Assembly (NCBI RefSeq): GCF_040932005.1
Contig: NZ_CP162414.1
Coordinates: forward strand, 87,001-151,000
Direction: 5' to 3'
Length of the DNA stretch: 64,000 nt
Source: Aestuariibius sp. HNIBRBA575
GTDB taxonomy: Bacteria > Pseudomonadota > Alphaproteobacteria > Rhodobacterales > Rhodobacteraceae
Part shown: piece by piece, positions 17,056 to 25,753 of the stretch
Numbering within the stretch: position 1 is the first letter of the stretch
Layout: each line of letters opens with the position of its first letter
Made by a program: the position numbers and the translations under genes
The notes under the pieces: generated by a model
What the model was told of the DNA's origin: nothing
The model's database searches: none
The model's input: the letters and a program-made list of their open reading frames with translations, nothing else

Positions 17056-19145
17056 GCAGCAGGAACCATGCCCACCAATGCGGGACGCGCATCGACACCG
17101 ATTTCTTCAAATGAAAGCACGGGGTTCGATATCCCCTTGGCGGACATAACCGTTCGCACAAATCGCCGCCTGCGCATTGAAGTGACAATTGCAGGGAAAT
17201 TCCCGTTTTCAGCGGCAAGAGACAGTTTTGCCGAAATGGCATTTGCAAGTCTGTTGAAGTCATCAGGCGGTAGCGCGACATCAGCGGGCCCGCGATCGTT
17301 GTTGAGTTGATAGGTCGTGAACACGTCCTCCCATTCTGGCGCCAGTTGGATCAAGGGAATAGTCCCATCTTGGCGGCGAAGTTCCGCAACAAGCTGAAAG
17401 CCGAGCCTTTGACGCACGTGTTCTGCAATGCCTTCTGAAGTGGTGTGGATTTGACGTGCCTCTGCACAGGCCTCGATTATTAAGCCAAGGTTACGGATCG
17501 AGACACGCTCTTCGAGCAGCAATCTGAGGACAGATAACAAAACATCAATCGAAACACGTTCTGGGATCAACTCATCCAGCATTTTCCGATTTGCTTCTGC
17601 ACGCGACGCGTCCGAGAGGTTGACCATTTCATCTAACAAGCGCCTGAGCGCCTTGAGAGTAAGAAGCCGCCGAAAGTTTCTTTTGATGACTTCAAGCAGA
17701 TGCGTTGCCAATACTTCGGTGGGCAGAACCGTTGTCATGCCGCGAATGGCGGTGGCCTCTTGTTCGCCCGATGAAACCCAACGAGCTGGGGCGCCATAAA
17801 CCGGTTCAGATACATCTTCGCCTGCGATGCTGTCGTCGACCGGGCCGGAAAGTAGCGCAAGGAGTTTGTCTGGTCTAAGCACATCTCTGGCTTGCTCAAC
17901 GCCTTGAATTTTAATGATATATTCACCCATTGAAAGCGCCGAATTGTCGGTCAATCGGATCTCAGGTAGCAACAACCCGAATTCAGTTGCTACATGGTTC
18001 CTCATATTGGCGATCCGCGCATCCAGCCCGGTTCCTTGATCAAGTACCATTTCAACCAAATCAGGAGCAAATTCGACATGGATGTCGTCAAGGTCAAGCA
18101 CGTCGCCCATCGACGTGTGAATCTGAGGTTGAACCTCGCCGACTTCAGTGGATTGTGCCAATGCGGCTTCTTGTAACTGTTTTCGACGCACTAAAAATGC
18201 GCAAGCAAACAACACGCTTGCACCGATAATGAACGGCACAAACGGCAATCCAGGCACCAGTGCAAAGAGCGCCATCAACACCCCTACTGTAGTAAGAGCA
18301 GAAGGGTGGCGGCCGAGCTGAGATACCATCGCGAGGTCGGTTGCGCCCTTTGCACCGCCCCTGGCCAAAAGCAATGCCGAAGCAATCGAGATAATGACGG
18401 AAGGGATTTGGCTGACCAGCCCATCGCCAACTGTTAGAATGGAATAGGTTTCAAATGCCTTTCCAATCGCCATATCATGCATCGTCACGCCGATGATTAA
18501 GCCAACAATCAAATTCAAGCCCGTGATAAGCAGGCCAGCGACTGCGTCGCCTTTTACAAATTTGGAAGCACCGTCAAGTGAGCCAAAAAAAGTGGTTTCG
18601 GCTTGTTCGGTTTCTCGACGCAGCTTTGCTTCTTCATGATTGATTGCGCCAGCGCTCATATCGCTGTCGATAGCGAGCTGTTTTCCGGGCATGCCATCAA
18701 GGGCGAAGCGCGCCCCAACTTCGGCCATACGCGTCGCGCCTTTGTTAATGACGATAAAGTTTACAATGAGCAGGACGCAAAAAACGACAAGGCCTAGAAA
18801 GACGTTGCCCCCCATGACGAAGTTGGCAAACCCTTCAATGACTTCCCCGGCGGCGTTTGTGCCGGTGTGACCTTCTCCAATGATGAGTTTCGTTGACGAG
18901 ACATTCAAAGACAAACGCAGCATCAAGGATGCCAACAAAACCGTCGGGAACGAAGAAAAATCAAGCGGACGTTCGATGAATAGCGTGACGGTAAATATCA
19001 AAATCGCAAGTGAAAACGAAACTGCCAATCCAAGGTCAAGTACCCAAGCTGGCATTGGGAGGATCATCATTACGATGATGGCCATCAAAGCCAGGGACAA
19101 AAGGATTGTTGGCTGAAACAGGTTTTTCAGCGAAAAACTATTCAT
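17052..19145 (-). CDS. flhA: flagellar export gate protein FlhA
   Basis: A 697-residue protein with about eight N-terminal membrane helices. The FHIPEP-family region appears as FVMGGNVFLGLVVFCVLLIV, then VGARFALDGMPGKQLAIDSD, the most conserved stretch of the family. The cytoplasmic C-terminal half binds export substrates and chaperones. GGAGGGAAACG before ATG 19145 is a strong ribosome site. A 204-base gap with no recognisable gene separates it from the preceding 743-residue protein, so it may have its own promoter. Confidence 0.96.
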   Translation of the reverse strand: MNSFSLKNLFQPTILLSLALMAIIVMMILPMPAWVLDLGLAVSFSLAILIFTVTLFIERPLDFSSFPTVLLASLMLRLSLNVSSTKLIIGEGHTGTNAAGEVIEGFANFVMGGNVFLGLVVFCVLLIVNFIVINKGATRMAEVGARFALDGMPGKQLAIDSDMSAGAINHEEAKLRRETEQAETTFFGSLDGASKFVKGDAVAGLLITGLNLIVGLIIGVTMHDMAIGKAFETYSILTVGDGLVSQIPSVIISIASALLLARGGAKGATDLAMVSQLGRHPSALTTVGVLMALFALVPGLPFVPFIIGASVLFACAFLVRRKQLQEAALAQSTEVGEVQPQIHTSMGDVLDLDDIHVEFAPDLVEMVLDQGTGLDARIANMRNHVATEFGLLLPEIRLTDNSALSMGEYIIKIQGVEQARDVLRPDKLLALLSGPVDDSIAGEDVSEPVYGAPARWVSSGEQEATAIRGMTTVLPTEVLATHLLEVIKRNFRRLLTLKALRRLLDEMVNLSDASRAEANRKMLDELIPERVSIDVLLSVLRLLLEERVSIRNLGLIIEACAEARQIHTTSEGIAEHVRQRLGFQLVAELRRQDGTIPLIQLAPEWEDVFTTYQLNNDRGPADVALPPDDFNRLANAISAKLSLAAENGNFPAIVTSMRRRRFVRTVMSAKGISNPVLSFEEIGVDARPALVGMVPAA

Positions 19146-19349
19146 CGTTTCCCTCCGGTATTGTTACGAAAGAACGATGGGCCAACTTTGTTTTACTAAC
19201 TTGCGCGTAAACCTTGATCATATTGATGTCGGAGTTTGGTAAATTAAAGTATGTATTTGGACGAAAAGCCATAGCTGCACCTTCTGCTGCATCTATAGTT
19301 TTAGTAAATTGAGAATGTTTATAATTGGTTATCTATAGAGAGGGTTCAG

Positions 19350-21581
19350 CTATTCATCAGATGTTGGGGAGCTTTCGGAAGGATACCTAGCAAGAAGAGC
19401 TGACACAAAATCGCGAGTCTGTGAGGATTCCTCTAGCAATTGCGAACGTGCGGTTAGGGATGCAGTAGAGTTTATTGGATCCAAATTTACGTTGTTCATA
19501 CGCGCCGCTGCGGTTTGAAGGAGTTGATCTTCAGATTGCGCAATGCGGTTCCACGCCTGAGCTCTCCAAGCCAGATTTGAGTTATCTTCCAACTCAGCGA
19601 TCTCTAGTGTTTGATGTGCTTCTTTATACGCACCTTGGTTGATTAGGCTGTTAACGCGGATTTGCTGAGATCGAGTGTCAGAGAGGCCAGATAAAACTCT
19701 GTCGACTAATTCTATGTCCCCGACAATAGCCGCAGCTTCAGCGCGAATATACCTTCTCTCACGCATGTCATCACGTGTTGCGGCTGTTCTTAGAACATCC
19801 AAGGCACGCTCAGGAAATCCATAGGAAATTAGACGCTCGGCAAATTCGTTGCCGACGTCCGGGGGGAGGAAATCAAGATTGTTTTCGAAGGTAAATTCCA
19901 AGAATTCGCCTTGATTGGAATTCTCTGCAAAGGCTTGAAAAAAACTATGTCGCGTTGTCTCAAATTCGGGCTCATGGAAGTCGTGTTCGGCTTGATTCAA
20001 CAACTCAAATCCCCGCGTAAAGTTGCTGTTGGCAACGTTTGCGGATATTTCAGCAGCTAATAAGCGATTAGAGGCTGATTTTTCTGCACCTTGTAATCGA
20101 AGCGATTCAGCGAGTGACAAAATGGAGGCATCTACATTTTGACCCTCAGCAAGAGACAACTCGATTAACCTCGACACACCATCTGCGGTTAGTCGAGGGC
20201 TCTCTTCTGCGAGCTCTGATAACTGATCAACAGCTTCAAGTTCATTGCCCTGCTCTACGCTAACTTCAGCTAAGACCAAACCAATTTGAGCAGGCTCGGT
20301 AACACCGCTTTGAAGGGCCTGTTTCAATGAATTTTCTGCGGAGTCTCCGTCCCCTGCTTCTACCAGAAGCTCAGCTAATGTTGTTCCAAGATGCCCCCGC
20401 AGCTGTTTTGGCAAAGCTCTCAGAGTGCGCACCAAAACCGCGTGGTCTACGTTGTAGTCGCTTGGAATGTCTTGGAGCGCAAGAACGGCCCACAATGAAG
20501 AACTTGATTTGCAACTTAGTTGTGAATTCCAATCCATCTTTGATGTCTTATGACCATCTACAATTAGTGCCATTTCCGATAGCAATGCGGTTTCATCTGA
20601 ATCAGAGTCCAAAAGCGCCAAAACTTGGAGCGCTTCTGCGCCAAATCCAAAATAGATGTAGGTTCGCGCAAGATGAATTACGCTATCACTCTGCAGTGAC
20701 CCGGATTCAGAGGTTAAATTGAGGCGGTCCTCGCGAACCTGAGCATCAAATTCTGCCTCCTCCGAAAGCCAACTGCTCACATCAAATTGAGAGTTATCTA
20801 GACAACCAGACAGGCTGCGCTCAACGCCCTCGAAGCCGCCGTAAATCGGGCTGTCGCGTTCAATTGTTGTGCGCGTTGAAACGCCGCTGGTGGGGATGAC
20901 ATCAATTGATTCTGCTTGTTCTGCCGGGCTGGTCTGTATTTGTTCATTTTCGATGCTTTGAAAATCAGAAGCGGCGAGCAACCCCTGACTGGCGGCTCGT
21001 GCGAGGCCTTCGACGAGCTGTTCTTCAACCTCACCCACGCGTTCAAAATTTGGCTCTAACGCTTGGTTTTGAAAAAAGTCTGTTGTTTCCCTATTTTGCA
21101 CTGTGTTTGAGATTACAATGGGAAGTGTAATTGCATTTTCAGGCCGTGTTCTTGCAAGATGCCTTTGTTCTGAAACAGGCTCAGACTCTCGGGGATACAA
21201 CAAGGCTTCGAATTCGGAAGAAGCAGGGGGAGGACCGTCAACGATATCTATGACTAGTCTGTCGTTGCGCCATAAAAATGCAGTTGCATGACAATCACAA
21301 CCAAGTTGCAAAGAAAGTTCACCGTCGTCAGCACTAATTGAGGCCAATCTATCATTTTGAATTCGTTCATAAACTTGCGAAGTGTTGAATAGAACGTTTT
21401 CTTGATTTATCTCGAGTCCATATCCGAGGTTGGTCCTGCCAAGAATCCAGTCGGAACCAGTTGGTATCGATACAACAAGACGTGCAAAGCTGTCATGATC
21501 TCCGCTTCGGATTTCATAAGTCTCAGCGTTGGTTATCGCGGGGAAAGCTGTAAGAACTGAGAGGAGAAACAGCCGCTTCAT
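19350..21581 (-). CDS. large periplasmic motility-associated protein of unknown family
   Basis: A 743-residue protein with a clear signal peptide (MKRLFLLSVLTAFPAITNA). The mature N-terminus (YEIRSGDHDSFARLVVSIPT, LVIDIVDGPPP) resembles AMIN-like beta domains that bind envelope polymers. A low-complexity linker follows, and the long C-terminal part is helical with TPR/SEL-like repeats (LGTTLAELLVEAGDGDSAEN; ADGVSRLIELSLAEGQNVDA). The start overlaps the motA stop by ATGA, so it is coupled to the stator gene. I infer a periplasmic stator accessory, analogous to rhizobial MotC. Homology is not established. The base composition appears more AT-rich than its neighbours. Confidence 0.72.
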   Translation of the reverse strand: MKRLFLLSVLTAFPAITNAETYEIRSGDHDSFARLVVSIPTGSDWILGRTNLGYGLEINQENVLFNTSQVYERIQNDRLASISADDGELSLQLGCDCHATAFLWRNDRLVIDIVDGPPPASSEFEALLYPRESEPVSEQRHLARTRPENAITLPIVISNTVQNRETTDFFQNQALEPNFERVGEVEEQLVEGLARAASQGLLAASDFQSIENEQIQTSPAEQAESIDVIPTSGVSTRTTIERDSPIYGGFEGVERSLSGCLDNSQFDVSSWLSEEAEFDAQVREDRLNLTSESGSLQSDSVIHLARTYIYFGFGAEALQVLALLDSDSDETALLSEMALIVDGHKTSKMDWNSQLSCKSSSSLWAVLALQDIPSDYNVDHAVLVRTLRALPKQLRGHLGTTLAELLVEAGDGDSAENSLKQALQSGVTEPAQIGLVLAEVSVEQGNELEAVDQLSELAEESPRLTADGVSRLIELSLAEGQNVDASILSLAESLRLQGAEKSASNRLLAAEISANVANSNFTRGFELLNQAEHDFHEPEFETTRHSFFQAFAENSNQGEFLEFTFENNLDFLPPDVGNEFAERLISYGFPERALDVLRTAATRDDMRERRYIRAEAAAIVGDIELVDRVLSGLSDTRSQQIRVNSLINQGAYKEAHQTLEIAELEDNSNLAWRAQAWNRIAQSEDQLLQTAAARMNNVNLDPINSTASLTARSQLLEESSQTRDFVSALLARYPSESSPTSDE

Positions 21582-22447
21582 GCTGCTTCCTGCTTGGCTG
21601 ATTTCAAGGCTTCTTCCAAATCTGAAAAGCTTGGCCGGAAATGCCCTGGAGTATTCTGGCGACCAACCTCAATACAGATATTCGTGGCGTGTTGGTGCAG
21701 ATTGGCAACCAGGACTTCCCTAATGAGTTGATAGAAATGCGAATCTTCTTCAATTACGGTTTTGACTTTAACGGCGAAAGGGCCAACTAGGCCATAAGCG
21801 AGGAACACGCCCAGAAACGTTCCGACGAGCGCGCCACCGATCAACTTTCCCAAAACTTCGGGTGGTTGATCAATAGAACCCATCGTTTTAATCACCCCCA
21901 AAACCGCCGCAACAATTCCAAGAGCGGGAAGCCCGTCTGCGATGGTTTGCAATGCATGAGTCGAGTGCATCTTGTGATGCAGGCTTGCTTCGATGCGTTT
22001 TTCGAGCACCTCTTCCACTTGATGAGGATCATCGTAATTCATCGAAACTGAACGCAAAGTGTCACAAATAAGAGCAACCGCCTCTGAATCTGCAGACACT
22101 TTGGGATAACGTCCAAAAATGCTCGATTCAGGTGGGTTTTCAATGTGTTCTTCAAGCGCAACAGGGCTCGACCGAGCGACCCGAATAAGCTCATATAACA
22201 GGCAAAGCAGGTCGCGATAATCTTCTGCAGCCCATTTGGGACCTTTGAAAACTTTCCCAACATCTTTGATCGTATGTTTGATGGCAGGAACATCATTGCC
22301 GATGACAAATGCGCCAACGGCAGCGCCCCCGATCATGATCATCTCAAATGGCAGGGTTTTAAGGATAATTCCCATCTTGCCCCCCGCCAAAAGGTATCCG
22401 CCAAACACCATGATAAAGATGATCGCGATGCCAATCAGACCCACCAT
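21578..22447 (-). CDS. motA: flagellar stator protein MotA
   Basis: An integral membrane protein of about 289 residues starting MVGLIGIAIIFIMVFGGYLL. The loop with MIMIGGAAVGAFVIGN and the later pair GLPALGIVAAVLGVIKTMGS and LGKLIGGALVGTFLGVFLAY are the conserved MotA helices 3 and 4, including the functional prolines. I start at ATG 22447, which has GGAG 9 bases upstream; ATG 22462 lacks one. It forms the ion channel with MotB (8851-9684), encoded elsewhere. The next gene overlaps its stop, and a motE-like gene precedes it. Confidence 0.94.
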   Translation of the reverse strand: MVGLIGIAIIFIMVFGGYLLAGGKMGIILKTLPFEMIMIGGAAVGAFVIGNDVPAIKHTIKDVGKVFKGPKWAAEDYRDLLCLLYELIRVARSSPVALEEHIENPPESSIFGRYPKVSADSEAVALICDTLRSVSMNYDDPHQVEEVLEKRIEASLHHKMHSTHALQTIADGLPALGIVAAVLGVIKTMGSIDQPPEVLGKLIGGALVGTFLGVFLAYGLVGPFAVKVKTVIEEDSHFYQLIREVLVANLHQHATNICIEVGRQNTPGHFRPSFSDLEEALKSAKQEAA

Positions 22448-22478
22448 TCTCAGACACTCCAACTTTAATAATGTTATT

Positions 22479-22495
22479 GAGGAAGACGTTTCCTC
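22479..22495 (-). promoter_or_regulatory. small hairpin in the motA leader
   Basis: GAGGAA (22479-22484) and TTCCTC (22490-22495) form a 6-bp stem with a 5-base loop about 32 bases before the motA start, in the gap after the motE-like gene. It could be an mRNA processing or attenuation element. Short, so it may be chance. Confidence 0.25.
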
Positions 22496-22542
22496 GTGGT
22501 TAGAAGGATTGCAGAAAACCCTTAAAGCTTTCTGATCATTTC

Positions 22543-23127
22543 TTATTCCGTAGGAACATTTGCATTGCGGCCGGCAACAATTACGCTGATCGCATATGCG
22601 GTGGATGGTTCTAATCCGGCCATAATTGATGCGGCGGCGTCTGGGCGCATTCGACCAAGAAAACCAGCGGCAAAATTGGGTGCCATTTCTTCGAACAATA
22701 ACGACGCTTCAGCGGGTTTCATGTTCTCATAGACACTAGTTAATCTGTCGATGTCGTTTTCTGCAGCGCTATCGGCTAAGGCAATGGTGTCGCGCAGACT
22801 CTGTTCAGCGGCTGTGAGCTGAGCAAGTTTTTCGTCGATCTCTTGTTCAGCAAGTGTCAAAGCGTGCAATCGATCTTCGAGTTGACCTTCACGTTGCCGA
22901 ATGCGTTCTTCCCGTGTTTGGAACGCAGTGATGAGCCCTTCCAGGTTTTCTCCGCCTTCACAGATCCCGGTTTCCGAATCGCTCACCTCAACTGCTTCAG
23001 GTAAATCTACGCTGTCGCGAGCGTACGCTTGTGACGCTTCGGACCCGACGCGCAACATTCCTGACATCATGAGTAACCCTGTGACGATAAACAAAGCTCC
23101 TCGGCGTTGACGGAGCCGCCTTTTCAT
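22543..23127 (-). CDS. MotE-family protein (MgtE N-domain-like)
   Basis: A 194-residue protein with an N-terminal hydrophobic anchor or signal (GALFIVTGLLMMSGML), a coiled coil at about 65-120 (REERIRQREGQLEDRLHALT) and a C-terminal domain of the MgtE-N/FliG-middle type (ENMKPAEASLLFEEMAPNFA, LGRMRPDAAASIMAGLEP). This is the MotE family layout. In Sinorhizobium meliloti MotE is a periplasmic chaperone specific for MotC. Here it sits directly upstream of motA and the 743-residue periplasmic protein. Overlaps the preceding small gene by 4 bases. Confidence 0.78.
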   Translation of the reverse strand: MKRRLRQRRGALFIVTGLLMMSGMLRVGSEASQAYARDSVDLPEAVEVSDSETGICEGGENLEGLITAFQTREERIRQREGQLEDRLHALTLAEQEIDEKLAQLTAAEQSLRDTIALADSAAENDIDRLTSVYENMKPAEASLLFEEMAPNFAAGFLGRMRPDAAASIMAGLEPSTAYAISVIVAGRNANVPTE

Positions 23128-23486
23128 CGTGATTCTCCATTCGTTTCAGGATGGCGCACAAACAAAGGCGCATTCGGTGATCGCGTAGGCTTGGGTGTTG
23201 GGTCTGGCAGGTCGTGCATAGAGGCCAATAGCAATTCAATTCTTTTGGCGACGGCTTCTGCTCTTTGCGTGTGGGAAACCAAAGTTGTCCCTGAATCACG
23301 TGCTTGGGCCCGCGTTTTGACAAGCATTTTGTTCAAATCATCAACCTGTGCCGACAAGAGAGCAACTGCCCCTCCGACACCTTTTTCTAAATCGGTAAAA
23401 CGTCTTAGTCTGCGGGACAAAACATAACAATAAAGTGCTGCGCCAAACGCTCCAGCGCCAAGCAATACATCCGCGATGTAGATCAT
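23124..23486 (-). CDS. small membrane-anchored coiled-coil protein, unknown
   Basis: I do not recognise the family. About 120 residues: an N-terminal membrane helix (MIYIADVLLGAGAFGAALYC), a basic stop-transfer (SRRLRRF), a coiled coil (LSAQVDDLNKMLVKTRAQAR) and a proline-rich tail. I start at ATG 23486, after GAGGATGAAA; a longer reading would overlap fliL. It lies between fliL and the motE-like gene, 10 bases from fliL and overlapping the motE-like gene. Context suggests a basal-body or stator accessory in the inner membrane. Confidence 0.68.
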   Translation of the reverse strand: MIYIADVLLGAGAFGAALYCYVLSRRLRRFTDLEKGVGGAVALLSAQVDDLNKMLVKTRAQARDSGTTLVSHTQRAEAVAKRIELLLASMHDLPDPTPKPTRSPNAPLFVRHPETNGESR

Positions 23487-23496
23487 ATTTTCATCC

Positions 23497-23991
23497 TCAA
23501 ATTGGTACAAATTCCATGATGAGCAAGTCTGAAACTCGTCCATCTCCGGTTACGATTTTTACGCGTCTCAGCATTTGAGAACGCAATCGATAAAGGGCGG
23601 CCGGATCTTCAAGATCGGCAACATCTACAGCCCGCAAATAGCCATTCAACACATCAATGATTCGCGGTGCTACGCCCTGAACTTCGTCCGCATATTCTGG
23701 AGGCACCTCCAGACTAGCGCGAAATCGCAAATGTGATCCGCCAGTCAACCCTGGCATCGCAATCATCAATGGATCTAGCTCGATAAAGCTCATGGGTGTT
23801 AAGGGATCGAGAGGCGGTTCTTCGGCATGATCTTCGGCAACTTCCACGTGATCGCTGCCGCCGATTAGGCCCATTTGCACAGCAAAAAAACCACCTGCAC
23901 CCCCGACAATGGCAAAGACCAAGCCAAGAATGAGCGGTAGTTTAGACGCCTTTTTTGGTTCTTCTTCTGTGGCCTCGGGTTCGTCGGACAT
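23497..23991 (-). CDS. fliL: flagellar basal-body-associated protein FliL
   Basis: A 164-residue protein with a short acidic/basic cytoplasmic N-terminus, one membrane helix (LPLILGLVFAIVGGAGGFFA) and a periplasmic domain with FIELDPLMIAMPGLTGGSHL and RIIDVLNGYLRAVDVADLED. This is the standard FliL layout. FliL surrounds the stator and supports torque. It is first in a minus-strand series leading to motA, and the gap to divergent fliF (135 bases) holds a candidate CtrA box. Confidence 0.9.
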   Translation of the reverse strand: MSDEPEATEEEPKKASKLPLILGLVFAIVGGAGGFFAVQMGLIGGSDHVEVAEDHAEEPPLDPLTPMSFIELDPLMIAMPGLTGGSHLRFRASLEVPPEYADEVQGVAPRIIDVLNGYLRAVDVADLEDPAALYRLRSQMLRRVKIVTGDGRVSDLLIMEFVPI

Positions 23992-24048
23992 GCCAAGCCT
24001 CGTGCATTTTGTTCAATTCGTTCGAAACAATTCATAAACCGATATCCA

Positions 24049-24063
24049 CTAACCGATTGTTAA
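24049..24063 (-). promoter_or_regulatory. candidate CtrA box between fliL and fliF
   Basis: Read on the minus strand the site is TTAA, seven bases (CAATCGG), then TTAG, one mismatch from TTAA-N7-TTAA, and the first half reads TTAAC as in the Caulobacter consensus. It lies centrally between divergent fliL and fliF. Together with the site at 9720 it suggests CtrA control, as known for related bacteria. Confidence 0.42.
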
Positions 24064-24087
24064 GGCTGTTCGATCATTTAGGAATTC

Positions 24088-24108
24088 AGACGGACAGAAA
24101 GTTCGTCT
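24088..24108 (+). promoter_or_regulatory. inverted repeat in the fliF leader
   Basis: AGACGGAC (24088-24095) and GTTCGTCT (24101-24108) match at 7 of 8 positions around a 5-base loop, just before the GAGGTGAT ribosome site of fliF. It may fold in the mRNA leader or bind a regulator. Confidence 0.3.
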
Positions 24109-24126
24109 CTAATTAGAGGTGATCCC

Positions 24127-25752
24127 TTGGACGGCATAAGCTCCCTTTGGAACAATCTTTCTTCGTCGAAGAAATTGATCGTAGTTCTTGCATCCATTGC
24201 TGTATTTGCAGCAGTCATTTCACTTGGGCGATTAGGTCCAAGCCGTGACATGTCTTTGCTTTTTGGTGGCCTAGAATCAAAAACAGCGGGGGAAGTTGTT
24301 GCCTCGCTTGAGGCGCAAGGGGTGATCTATGAAATTCGCGGCGAAGCGATTTACGTAGAAACATCAAAACGTGATTCTTTGCGCATGACTTTGGCCGGAG
24401 AGGGATTACCGGCGAATGGTGGATCAGGTTACGAATTGCTGGATAATCTGTCTGGGTTTGGCACCACGTCCCAGATGTTTAATGCCGCTTATTGGCGCGC
24501 CAAAGAGGGGGAGTTGGCAAGAACGATTCTTGCGAGCCCACATGTTCGTTCTGCGCGTGTGCACATCTCAACGCCAAGTTCACGAAGCTTTCAGCGCGAC
24601 CAAAAAACGACAGCCGCGGTAACGGTGGCGACCGCAGGTGGAAATCTGTCGGTCTCTCAGGCCAGAGCGCTCAGATATTTGGTGGCGTCTTCTGTTCCGG
24701 GACTGGCGCCTGATGATGTGGCGGTGATTGATGGCGAAGGTGGCTTAATCGGCGCTAGCGAAGAAGCAGGCGCAGGAAATTCGTCCAGTGATCGCGCGCA
24801 GCAAATTCGGGATCGCGTTCAAAGGCTGCTAGAGGCGCGCGTTGGCTATGGGAACGCTGTAGTTGAAGTTGCGGTTGATACGGTGACGGAAACCGAATCG
24901 ATCGTCGAACGTCGGTTTGACCCAGATGGCCGCGTTGCCATTAGCACCGAAGTCGAAGAACGCACAAACACCGCCCAAGATGTCGGCGGCGGTGGGGTGA
25001 CTGTCGCTTCAAATCTACCCGATGGTGATGGTGCGGGCGGGGACGGGAATTCGTCGAGCCAAAATTCAGAAACGCGCCAAAGAACGAACTATGAAGTGTC
25101 CGAAACTCAACGGGAAATTATCAAAGCACCGGGCGCAATCAGAAGGTTGAGCGTTGCGGTTCTCATAAACGAATCCGTCACGACAGATGAGGATGGAAAC
25201 GAAATCACCGAGCCGCGTTCAGAGGATGAAATGACGGCACTGCGCGAATTGGTTTCCTCGGCGGTGGGATTTGATGAAGCCCGCGGAGACGTCATAACAC
25301 TTCAGTCCATGAGCTTTGAGCCGATTGAGCCTGTAGGTTCTGAAGCAGGGCCAATTGTCTCAACCAGTGCACCTTTGGACGTCATGTCGCTGATAAAGCT
25401 GGGCGTCATTTCAATAGTTGCCCTGATTTTGGGCCTGTTTGTGGTGCGGCCAATTTTGACAAGTGGTGCGACGGTTTTGCCTGAACCTCTTGCGTTGCCG
25501 AACGATGATTCCGAAGCTGAATTGGGTGAGGCATCTGAACCGTTAGAAGACGTACCACTTGCTCTGCCGGGCGCCCCGATGCTGGGAATGGCCGACTTTG
25601 GCGACCCAGATATGATGATGGGTGGTGGCGATTTTATGGAAGAAAATCCAGTCGATCGCCTACGTGAGATGATCGAAGAACGGCAGGATGAAACTATGCA
25701 GATTTTGCAAAACTGGATGGATGATCCCGCCGACGAAGTAGAGAAGGTTTAA
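24127..25752 (+). CDS. fliF: flagellar MS-ring protein FliF
   Basis: A 541-residue protein with an N-terminal membrane helix (LIVVLASIAVFAAVISLGR), periplasmic ring-building domains (LARTILASPHVRSARVHIST, RALRYLVASSVPGLAPDDVA) and a second helix near residue 425 (LIKLGVISIVALILGLFVV). The cytoplasmic tail (VDRLREMIEERQDETMQILQ, then NWM) is the known FliG-binding segment. The start is TTG 24127, after GAGGTGAT. fliG does not follow as it often does; the next gene is fliH-like. Confidence 0.94.
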   Translation: MDGISSLWNNLSSSKKLIVVLASIAVFAAVISLGRLGPSRDMSLLFGGLESKTAGEVVASLEAQGVIYEIRGEAIYVETSKRDSLRMTLAGEGLPANGGSGYELLDNLSGFGTTSQMFNAAYWRAKEGELARTILASPHVRSARVHISTPSSRSFQRDQKTTAAVTVATAGGNLSVSQARALRYLVASSVPGLAPDDVAVIDGEGGLIGASEEAGAGNSSSDRAQQIRDRVQRLLEARVGYGNAVVEVAVDTVTETESIVERRFDPDGRVAISTEVEERTNTAQDVGGGGVTVASNLPDGDGAGGDGNSSSQNSETRQRTNYEVSETQREIIKAPGAIRRLSVAVLINESVTTDEDGNEITEPRSEDEMTALRELVSSAVGFDEARGDVITLQSMSFEPIEPVGSEAGPIVSTSAPLDVMSLIKLGVISIVALILGLFVVRPILTSGATVLPEPLALPNDDSEAELGEASEPLEDVPLALPGAPMLGMADFGDPDMMMGGGDFMEENPVDRLREMIEERQDETMQILQNWMDDPADEVEKV

Positions 25753-25753
25753 C

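Noticed and set aside
19146-19349. Two copies of ATCTATAG about 40 bases apart before flhA
   Set aside because: Short, AT-rich and self-palindromic, so expected by chance; no gene or clear promoter seen in the 204-base gap.
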